From positions 177,275 to 241,274 of the forward strand of contig JAPYMA010000190.1 of assembly GCA_035041965.1 (NCBI GenBank): a DNA stretch of 64,000 nt, in the 5' to 3' direction. Below the pieces are notes generated by a model that worked only from the letters and a program-made list of their open reading frames with translations, was not told where the DNA came from and did not search any database. Source of the DNA: Anisakis pegreffii (Eukaryota > Nematoda > Chromadorea > Rhabditida > Anisakidae). Positions 11,150 to 18,984 of the stretch are shown here, in pieces (positions within the stretch are counted from its first letter, which is position 1; each line of letters starts with the position of its first letter). Both the position numbers and the translations under genes were made by a program.

Positions 11150-12209
11150 TACACCTCTACGTCGCCACCATCAGGTCCGACATCCGCCATTTCTGTCCTT
11201 TGATGACCATCGCCGTCGGATAAGTTCGGTCCATTGAATAGATCGATTGACCGTTGATCCTCGTCCACATCGCATCCTCGTTCGATTGACTGTTGATCCT
11301 CGTTCGCGGTCGATCCACCGTTGTTGAGTGAATCACCATGATTCAACTCAATATTCCTGCACCGAATTTGGTTGGTCTGACGTCTCCAAGTTAATTTACC
11401 GACCTTGACGAGCCATATCACATTTCCTCGTCTTCCGATGATTTTCCCTTTTCTCCAGGGACATTTTGACTGATATAGTCACGAACCATCACACAATCAC
11501 CAATTTTAAATTCTCTTGATTTTCGGTGATTTGTTTTCAGCCCCATCTCTTTCTTTCTTTTTTCCATTGTTTCCGTTCCCCTCGGAAACATCAAATCGAA
11601 TACATTCCGTATTCTTCGTTTCATTAACATCTCGGACGGCGTTAATCCGGTACTAGGGTGGGGTGTCACCCTGTATCTCATCAGAAAGTCGCGTAAACGA
11701 TTATTTTGCGACTTATTCTCGGAGGATGTTTTCCTCAACGCACGTTTCAACGTGTCTACGAAACGTTCCACCTGTCCATTTGACTGTGGATGGTAGGGCA
11801 CAGTAGAGATATGTCGAATGCCCGATTCTGCGCAGAACAACGCAAACTTTTCTGCCGTGAATTGCGTTCCATTGTCGGATACTAAGATTTCCGGGAATCC
11901 GAATCGGCAGAATATGGTCTTGAGAGCTTCGATTGTTTGCTCTGTGGTGATGCGTGGCATAAGGATAACTTCAGGCCACTTTGAATGAGCATCCACCACG
12001 ACCAAAAACATCTCTCCGTTAATTGGACCGGCGAAGTCCACATGTATTCTTTTCCAAGGCGTATCAGCCACCTCCCATGGTCTGATCGCAGTTTTTGGAA
12101 CATTCTTCTGTGCATTGGCACATTCATCGCATTTACTGATCATCGTTGCGATGTCTCGTTCCATTCCAGGCCTCCTTCTGAATTTGAGCATATCTCTTTT
12201 GAGCATCAT
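11150..12209 (-). pseudogene. Ty3/gypsy pol remnant: integrase
   Basis: The minus strand encodes an integrase fragment in the retroelement family with the CC half of the HHCC zinc finger (CDECANAQK), then the catalytic triad contexts HVDFAGP (first D), VSDNGTQF (second D) and PYHPQSNGQVERF (E), followed by the downstream basic region. The reading frame breaks near 11,455. The C-terminal GPY/F-like portion continues in another frame (KIIGRRG..., then NQIR around 11,370). The N-terminal His pair and all RT, RNase H, protease and gag coding are absent, because the sequence stops at 12,242, where an inverted LTR begins. It is therefore a dead fragment. Confidence 0.85.
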
Positions 12210-12242
12210 TCAACGATTGAGCACTCACGTTCGCTCTTTTTT

Positions 12243-12413
12243 TGTTGTGATATGATCTATGTGATCAAATATCAATGGGTGACATGAATTGTGATATTCG
12301 TTGTAATTGATCTTTATGTTTGATCGGTATATAAGCAGCAACTGTATATAAGCAGAGCGTTTTGTAGTAGAATTCATTCCGTGTAAATTTTCATTGTATC
12401 GTCTACTAGTTGT
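12243..12413 (+). mobile_element. First part of an inverted gypsy LTR, split by the PLE
   Basis: This matches the LTR at 10,847-11,043 but in the opposite (plus) orientation, starting exactly at TGTTGTGATATG at 12,243. It is interrupted after GTCTACTAGTTG (12,402-12,413) by the Penelope-like composite and resumes at 17,446-17,495, ending in CAACA. The junction with integrase coding at 12,242/12,243 falls exactly on the LTR terminus. Confidence 0.8.
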
Positions 12414-13856
12414 AATAATAATGATAGTAATAATAATAATGATAATAATAATAATAATACTAACTGACCGAAATAATGCGCAAATTGTACGGAAGAACCG
12501 TAGGACGTTTCGGCGTTAGAACGCCATCATCAGCCACAATGTTGGGACACAGATATGGAACAAACTGGAGCGGACATGAATTAGTAGATAATATGTTGTT
12601 GGGGTCGAGGATTAGTAGTGGTTGTTGGGGCAGAGTTTTAATCCGAATGATTAGGTGAATAGTATTTTGTAGTAAGCAATATTTTATAGATATATTATTA
12701 TATTTTATTTTATTTTAGAAATTTAAATACTTTATAGCCTCTTTCATCTCCTGCTTTATATTCACGTCCGGGTTTAAGTTTCTTATGGTGATTGCTTCCA
12801 ATATTTTCCTCCTTTGCGTGTTCCGTTCCACCGCAATTATTTCCACACTCGTTTTCGGTTCCATGCCGCCATGTTCGTTCTTCATGTGTAGCGACCATGG
12901 TTTTTCCCTTTCGGGATGCCTCATATCTCCCACGTGTTGCCGATACCTCTTCTCCAATGGTTGGCCCGTCTCCCCAATGTAGAATGCCGAGCAGATCAGA
13001 CAGTTGATACGATACACCACTCCCTTTAATTTGCAGGCTCCACTCCTCTTCCCACATATTTCGCAGTTATCTTTCTCACATTCTCTGTCGTACAATCTGG
13101 AGTCTACCAATATATCTTTCAGCGTGCGCGGTTTCGCGCTTACTACATTCGCTTGGATACTCCACTTCTTGAACACCTTCCTGATTTTGTTGACAAATTC
13201 ATCCGTTATGAACGGTACCTTTAGTGTCGGTAACCCCGATGCGAATTTTCTGCCTCTCGTTCCCTTGCATAGGTAGTTCGGATTATAACCGTTATTTTGA
13301 ATGATGTTTAGTGCTTTTTCTCGTGACTGTTCTACATATCCAGTCGTCGAGAGACTCACAGCACGGTTTATTATGTTTTTAACTACCTGTGTCTTTATGT
13401 TTTGTGGATGGGCTGAGTTTTCGTTCATTATGATGTTTTTTCTCATCGGTTTTCTATACCATCTTGTTTCCATCGTTCCATCCCGTATACTCAGTTCCAC
13501 ATCCAGGAACGGTAGCCAACCTTCCTTATTTGGTGCTTCTCGTGTCAACTTTATTTCTTTTGTGCAGCTGTTCATTAACGAGAATATTGAATCCATGCAT
13601 TTATCTTCCTTGGTAATTATCAAGATGTCGTCAATATACCTTCGATACAGTACCACATCCCTAGTGATACATTTCCTTTCTATGGAGTCCATATACGTGA
13701 TAGCCAGTAATGGTGCTAGTCGATTACCCATGGCTAGGCCCCTTATTTGTTTGTAGTATTCACCCCTGAACCTGAAAATATTGCATCTGAGGCAAGCTAG
13801 TGTCAGTTGTTTCAGGTCAGAGGGTGTAATGCCAAGTAAATTGATGGAGTTCAGAT
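12414..13856 (-). mobile_element. Inverted 5'-truncated partial copy of the PLE
   Basis: The reverse complement of about 15,354-16,796. On the minus strand it encodes the last roughly 380 residues of the PLE protein, starting within NLNSINLLG and ending EAIKYLNF, with no residue difference noticed over that span. The truncation point joins directly to the (ATT)n tract that begins the forward copy. It carries its own hammerhead motif at 12,498-12,539. Confidence 0.9.
12498..12539 (-). ncRNA. Hammerhead ribozyme motif, type I, in inverted PLE copy
   Basis: This is the mirror copy of the motif at 16,683-16,724. The minus strand carries CTGATGA (12,533-12,527), a GGCG/CGCC stem II, and GAAACGTC (12,511-12,504), with predicted self-cleavage between 12,504 and 12,503. 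The stem I strands are 12,539-12,534 and 12,503-12,498. Confidence 0.7.
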
Positions 13857-13909
13857 TATTATTATTATTATCATTATTATTATTACTATCATTATTATTA
13901 CTTACCAAA

Positions 13910-16507
13910 ATGCGCATTGCAACGCATACTCATTTGTTCATCCGCGAACTGAGATTGGACCAATCCACCTATCAAGCGTTGCACTACTTAGCATGGATAT
14001 TTGAACAATTGGAAAGAACACAAAACTCATTACTATTTCTCAACCGCTGTCAAAAAGAACGATACTTGCCTCGATTCATCCAACAACAAACGGAACATCT
14101 AATTCAACGAAATATTCACATCAACAATATTGTTCGGAAGCTGCAATGGTCTCTACTCGTTCATGAAATCAACCGAAAGAAAAGGTATGTTTACTTCTTA
14201 CGCAGTAAAGTAAACGATGCTATCAATGACGCACGTAAGGCTATGATAAACTATGGTGGCTGGTGGATGTGGTGGAAGAAGCTCTGGATGTTGATGGAGA
14301 GGTCGGCGATAGGGATAAATAAGAGGATGGAACGGAAGATCAAGAAGATATTCGGACCAAACCGAAACAGAATAAGAATCTCGCCCAAGGAATCAACCAA
14401 TCAGGATCGGTGTACGATCGTCGGAAACATCGCAATTGACGAAAACTTGCGTAAAGTACTCAACTATGGGCCTTCATTTGCACCAACGAGTGTGGCGAAC
14501 GAAAAAGTAAAGACGGAACTTATTGTATCCCTACAACAACTCACAAACCAATTGAAATGGAAAGAAGTTATGAGCAACAATACGTCGACAACAAGCATAT
14601 TCGACAACGTGATAAAAACCTGCCCTTTCCAGAAAATAACGACCAAAGCACCGCCACAAACACAAACGTACGAAATTGAAAAGAAAATGATCCTCATTAA
14701 TGAGGAAATAATGAATATATATAACGAGGAGAAGCGCCGACAAACCAAGAACCTACCGAAGCAGCTATCGACCGGGTTAAAAATCTTGAAGAATAAGATC
14801 CGAAATGGTGACATCAGAATATCAGTAAGCGACAAGGGAGGGGAGTTTGTTGTAATGAGTCAAGAACTTGATAAAGAGCTGGCGAATGTACACCTGAATG
14901 ACAAAAGTGTGTACGCAACATCGACCAAGGCAGAGTTTGAAAGATCCTTCCGAGATCTAAAATCACTGTGGGAAAATATCTGCGTACGGAGGAACGTCCC
15001 GAAAACAGTTCAGCAACTCTTGACAAACAATCACCCTCAATGCCCCGTAATATATTTCCTTCTCAAAACGCACAAAAGCGAGAAAGAGGACATATTGCAA
15101 GCAAAAGAAAATAAACTAAAAACTCGACCAATAATTTCGGCATGTGATGGTCCAGCAGACCGGGTTAGTTGGCTAATAACATCTATGCTTACACCATTGT
15201 TGAAAGAAATACCGGCACACCTAACGAATACGGTACAACTCTTACGGGATATTGAACACGTGGATTTACATGATGCGAGAATGGAAAGTTTTGACGTGGA
15301 GTCGCTATACACAAACATAAACAATGATGCTGCAGTTGAATGCCTCTTCCAGCTCCTTGCCAAGAATCTGAACTCCATCAATTTACTTGGCATTACACCC
15401 TCTGACCTGAAACAACTGACACTAGCTTGCCTCAGATGCAATATTTTCAGGTTCAGGGGTGAATACTACAAACAAATAAGGGGCCTAGCCATGGGCAATC
15501 GACTAGCACCATTACTGGCTATCACGTATATGGACTCCATAGAAAGGAAATGTATCACTAGGGATGTGGTACTGTATCGAAGGTATATTGACGACATCTT
15601 GATAATTACCAAGGAAGATAAATGCATGGATTCAATATTCTCGTTAATGAACAGCTGCACAAAAGAAATAAAGTTGACACGAGAAGCACCAAATAAGGAA
15701 GGTTGGCTACCGTTCCTGGATGTGGAACTGAGTATACGGGATGGAACGATGGAAACAAGATGGTATAGAAAACCGATGAGAAAAAACATCATAATGAACG
15801 AAAACTCAGCCCATCCACAAAACATAAAGACACAGGTAGTTAAAAACATAATAAACCGTGCTGTGAGTCTCTCGACGACTGGATATGTAGAACAGTCACG
15901 AGAAAAAGCACTAAACATCATTCAAAATAACGGTTATAATCCGAACTACCTATGCAAGGGAACGAGAGGCAGAAAATTCGCATCGGGGTTACCGACACTA
16001 AAGGTACCGTTCATAACGGATGAATTTGTCAACAAAATCAGGAAGGTGTTCAAGAAGTGGAGTATCCAAGCGAATGTAGTAAGCGCGAAACCGCGCACGC
16101 TGAAAGATATATTGGTAGACTCCAGATTGTACGACAGAGAATGTGAGAAAGATAACTGCGAAATATGTGGGAAGAGGAGTGGAGCCTGCAAATTAAAGGG
16201 AGTGGTGTATCGTATCAACTGTCTGATCTGCTCGGCATTCTACATTGGGGAGACGGGCCAACCATTGGAGAAGAGGTATCGGCAACACGTGGGAGATATG
16301 AGGCATCCCGAAAGGGAAAAACCATGGTCGCTACACATGAAGAACGAACATGGCGGCATGGAACCGAAAACGAGTGTGGAAATAATTGCGGTGGAACGGA
16401 ACACGCAAAGGAGGAAAATATTGGAAGCAATCACCATAAGAAACTTAAACCCGGACGTGAATATAAAGCAGGAGATGAAAGAGGCTATAAAGTATTTAAA
16501 TTTCTAA
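13910..16507 (+). CDS. PLE reverse transcriptase with GIY-YIG endonuclease
   Basis: An open frame of 865 residues from the ATG at 13,910. The frame is open further upstream to 13,781, but that part derives from the inverted copy and the ATT tract. Motifs in order: a long N-terminal region; KTRPIISACDGP (RT region 1); SFDVESLYTNI (RT motif A, about 15,290); RGLAMGNRLAP (motif B, about 15,480); YIDDI (motif C, about 15,590); a Cys cluster CEKDNCEICGKRSGACK (about 16,140); then the endonuclease core VVYRINC...YIGETGQ.LEKRYRQH (about 16,203-16,300). RT followed by a C-terminal GIY-YIG nuclease is the signature of endonuclease-containing Penelope-like elements, which prime reverse transcription at nicked chromosomal DNA. 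No internal stop is seen, so the element may be recently active. Confidence 0.92.
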   Translation: MRIATHTHLFIRELRLDQSTYQALHYLAWIFEQLERTQNSLLFLNRCQKERYLPRFIQQQTEHLIQRNIHINNIVRKLQWSLLVHEINRKKRYVYFLRSKVNDAINDARKAMINYGGWWMWWKKLWMLMERSAIGINKRMERKIKKIFGPNRNRIRISPKESTNQDRCTIVGNIAIDENLRKVLNYGPSFAPTSVANEKVKTELIVSLQQLTNQLKWKEVMSNNTSTTSIFDNVIKTCPFQKITTKAPPQTQTYEIEKKMILINEEIMNIYNEEKRRQTKNLPKQLSTGLKILKNKIRNGDIRISVSDKGGEFVVMSQELDKELANVHLNDKSVYATSTKAEFERSFRDLKSLWENICVRRNVPKTVQQLLTNNHPQCPVIYFLLKTHKSEKEDILQAKENKLKTRPIISACDGPADRVSWLITSMLTPLLKEIPAHLTNTVQLLRDIEHVDLHDARMESFDVESLYTNINNDAAVECLFQLLAKNLNSINLLGITPSDLKQLTLACLRCNIFRFRGEYYKQIRGLAMGNRLAPLLAITYMDSIERKCITRDVVLYRRYIDDILIITKEDKCMDSIFSLMNSCTKEIKLTREAPNKEGWLPFLDVELSIRDGTMETRWYRKPMRKNIIMNENSAHPQNIKTQVVKNIINRAVSLSTTGYVEQSREKALNIIQNNGYNPNYLCKGTRGRKFASGLPTLKVPFITDEFVNKIRKVFKKWSIQANVVSAKPRTLKDILVDSRLYDRECEKDNCEICGKRSGACKLKGVVYRINCLICSAFYIGETGQPLEKRYRQHVGDMRHPEREKPWSLHMKNEHGGMEPKTSVEIIAVERNTQRRKILEAITIRNLNPDVNIKQEMKEAIKYLNF

Positions 16508-16682
16508 AATAAAATAAAATATAATAATATATCTATAAAATATTGCTTACTACAAAATACTATTCACCTAATCATTCGGATTAAAACTCTGCCCCAACAA
16601 CCACTACTAATCCTCGACCCCAACAACATATTATCTACTAATTCATGTCCGCTCCAGTTTGTTCCATATCTGTGTCCCAACA

Positions 16683-16724
16683 TTGTGGCTGATGATGGCG
16701 TTCTAACGCCGAAACGTCCTACGG
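16683..16724 (+). ncRNA. Hammerhead ribozyme motif, type I, in PLE 3' tail
   Basis: The core CTGATGA (16,689-16,695) is followed by one bulged T, stem II GGCG-TTCTAA-CGCC (16,697-16,710), and GAAACGTC (16,711-16,718). Flanking TTGTGG (16,683-16,688) and CTACGG (16,719-16,724) can form a six-pair stem I with wobbles. Predicted cleavage is after C16,718. Stem III is the self-complementary ACGT, a minimal form expected to work as a dimer. Hammerheads of this minimal type I form are known in the terminal repeats of Penelope-like elements. Confidence 0.75.
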
Positions 16725-16796
16725 TTCTTCCGTACAATTTGCGCATTATTTCGGTCAGTTAGTATTATTATTATTATTATCATTATTATTATTACT

Positions 16797-17385
16797 AGGG
16801 ATCTTATGTTCTGGGGTGACGGTGAGCGGTTGGTTTGTCGATCGTTCTGTGCGATCGGCAAAATATTCGTCATTGTTGCGATGGCTTAATGGATTGTTGT
16901 TGGTATTCGGCTGGATTTAACTATGCAAATTATCTATGGCAACAGGCGCTCGTTATTGGTTGGTTGTGGCGTGCTTGATATGCCGATTGCTATGGATCTA
17001 CTCGGTTACATTAATCGTTTATTACTGATAACGAAAGATTACTGATTCACTACTGATGGCTGTTCCAAACAACTACTCTGAACGATCGTTGGACAAGTGT
17101 TCAATCGATCAATCGGAATGTATTTTCGGGCTCTTTCTGAGTCCCTCTCCCTAGAAATAAATGGGCATATGGGAGAGTAGCCCAAAACCTCTGTACTTGC
17201 CAAATCAATAATTCAAGTTCGGATTTCATGAAGACAGATGATTCCAAACGCTATTATCGTTAGTTGCGCGGAAAGAAGAATGCCAAGGAAGGAAGAATGT
17301 GATATTAGTGATATTGGTAATAACAGAGAGGCATAAACTCGTAATGAGTTGGATTTGCTGATTAAATAAATAAATAAATAAATAT
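16797..17385 (+). mobile_element. SINE-like or truncated LINE insertion in the PLE (ATT)n tract
   Basis: About 590 bp with no similarity to the rest of the PLE, starting AGGGATCTTATG and ending in a (TAAA)n-type tail (AAATAAATAAATAAATA). The flanks repeat ATTATTATTACT directly on both sides, as expected of a target duplication from target-primed insertion. No coding was recognised and no clear A/B box was identified, so SINE versus 5'-truncated LINE is open. Confidence 0.6.
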
Positions 17386-17445
17386 TATTATTACTATCAT
17401 TATTATTACTTACCAAAATGCGCATCGCAACGCAAACTCATTTGT

Positions 17446-17495
17446 CTATTAGTTGATTTTAATAAATGTCTAATACAACTGTGGACTCTACAACA
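17446..17495 (+). mobile_element. Second part of the inverted gypsy LTR
   Basis: Continues the LTR interrupted at 12,413. It begins with the second copy of the 12-bp duplication (GTCTATTAGTTG), passes TAATACAACTGTGGACTC and ends in CAACA at 17,495, where similarity to the other LTR stops. The following bases (GTAGC) do not match those outside the left LTR. Confidence 0.75.
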
Positions 17496-18640
17496 GTAGC
17501 CGTGAAAACTAATAAGGAAAATTTTGTCATGGCGTAACCTTCGCGAATGATTCCAAATGTAATTGTCCACAAAATGAGAGAGTCGCAGGAGAAGTCGTGG
17601 TATACTTTTCGAAATTGCAGCTTAACATTAATCGTCGTTATGAAGTGCCGGAACGGGAGGTCCACCGGTCAATGCAAAATAATCCATTGTAAAGAGAACC
17701 CAATTCTCTACAAACCGAGAAAGTTTTAGGAAAAGTCATCATGAGTTTTTGAAATTGTAACTTAAAATGAATCTTTATTTTGAAAGGTTGTGCTATTGCT
17801 GCACCATAACACCATCATAGTTACGGCACTTGAGAAGGTGGGCATTCAACGTGGTATGATACAGAAGTTGCAGCCATAAAACGGACGAAATCTATTTTTA
17901 CTTAAAGGATTGCAACCAAGGTAACAGCCTGAACTAAGAGATAGGTATCAGACTGGAGCTGTAGAAAGAGATTTACCACCACAACGGAAGTAGAAGTGCT
18001 TAAAGTGTTATGTGACATTTGAATATTTGAATGTATGGATGAGGGAGGTTACACAAGTGTGACGGTAACGGGATGCAAATTGCTTCATGAATAGTATAAA
18101 AGGTATGGAGAACAGTAGGAAAGAAGTTTTCGATTTTGAATGTCAATTAGCACTAATAATTCTGTCAGTGAGATGAATAAAATGTAGGAACAAGAACGTG
18201 AATTGCGGTTTATGAGTGAGGATAAATCGTGTGGCATGAGGTGCATGTAAAGGGTTGTGGATTATAGTTTTGGGAAGTTTTGGATTATAGTCGTGGATTA
18301 TAGATTAGTTCAATCATTTGCATTGGATTGTAGACGGGGTTGTTCGATGATGTCGATATCGTCGACCGATGCGAGGGTTCACTTTCTCATTACGATTGCC
18401 TGCATAGGGTTTTACGTTGACGATAGCTTTTTCGATACTCACTCCGATGAAGATTTCAGCCCTTCATGATGGAATGTAACGTGGTGTGCTAGTTACTCGA
18501 AACCTCGTGTAAAGTAAACAAGGTTCTGATAGTAATCTCAGTTATTGCAGTGCACCATCATAACATAGCATATTGAATCTGATGATGTCTCGTGCAGGAT
18601 TGATCCAGTTGTTCATGCATTACTTTATACCAGCTTTTTA
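17496..18640. other. Intergenic stretch with degraded repeats
   Basis: 17,540-17,740 resembles 20,470-20,670 (shared GTAATCCATT-like and AGAGAA(C/T)CCAA(C/T)TCTCTACAAA blocks). The rest, to 18,640, shows no gene or element I can name. Confidence 0.4.
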
Positions 18641-18654
18641 ATTATCCAGCATTT

Positions 18655-18872
18655 CTGTACTACTGGATGAGGTCAAGGCCTTCCTGAGACTGAGCGGGAT
18701 GCGAGCTGCAGACGACCACCTGGCCTCTTTACAAGATGAAATATCCATTTGCAATGTGGCATTTGTGACTGGTATTTTTGGCCATCTGAACCAGCTTAAC
18801 CTTCAGTTACAGGGGAGGGGCAAAACCATTGTGGACATGGTTGAAAGGCTGCAATCATTTATGAAGACATAG
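18655..18872 (+). pseudogene. hAT transposase relic (SCAND3/ZBED-like fragment)
   Basis: An open stretch of about 70 residues ending at a stop near 18,871 reads LDEVKAFLRLSG...NVAFVTGIFGHLNQLNLQLQ, then GRGKTIVDMVERLQSF. The HLN.LNLQLQG.GK.. pattern is characteristic of hAT-family transposases and genes domesticated from them. Codon use is more GC-rich than the surroundings. No upstream zinc finger, DDE residues or C-terminal dimerisation region were found, so it is a fragment. The GC-rich CTGGCGGGCC text just downstream resembles hAT 3' ends. Confidence 0.7.
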
Positions 18873-18984
18873 CGAACACATAGCGAATTGTGGGCGAATA
18901 ATGTCGCGAAAATTTTCAGTGTATTAGCTGAATAATTTAAAACCTTTTTCTTCTCACTTTTCATCTGGCGGGCCAGATATTACT

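Larger units (their letters stand above)
12414..17445 (+). mobile_element. Penelope-like element (PLE) composite insertion
   Basis: A unit flanked by a near-perfect 12-bp target duplication (GTCTACTAGTTG on the left, GTCTATTAGTTG on the right, both read within the interrupted LTR). From left to right it holds an inverted 3'-half copy (12,414-13,856), an (ATT)n-rich junction (13,857-13,905), a full forward copy with RT/GIY-YIG coding (13,910-16,507), a 3' tail with a hammerhead motif, a second (ATT)n tract carrying a SINE-like insertion (16,797-17,385), and a 5'-start fragment (about 17,386-17,445) repeating 13,880-13,940. Inverted and tandem partial copies of this type are a hallmark of Penelope-like retroelements. 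The inverted half encodes the same protein residues as the forward copy, which implies a recent single event. Confidence 0.9.

Noticed and set aside
13301..13756. 151-residue open frame on the plus strand (and its counterpart at 15,466-15,921 on the minus strand)
   Set aside because: They are antisense shadows of the PLE reverse transcriptase in its inverted and forward copies.
13781..13909. N-terminal extension of the PLE protein upstream of 13,910
   Set aside because: The extra codons come from the inverted copy and the (ATT)n tract, giving a run of Leu and Ser. The ATG at 13,910 is the more credible start.
16721..16735. Alternative hammerhead fold using the perfect TACGG/CCGTA hairpin as stem III
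   Set aside because: That pairing would use up the required unpaired cleavage position. The fold with GAAACGTC and stem I TTGTGG/CTACGG satisfies the conserved core better.
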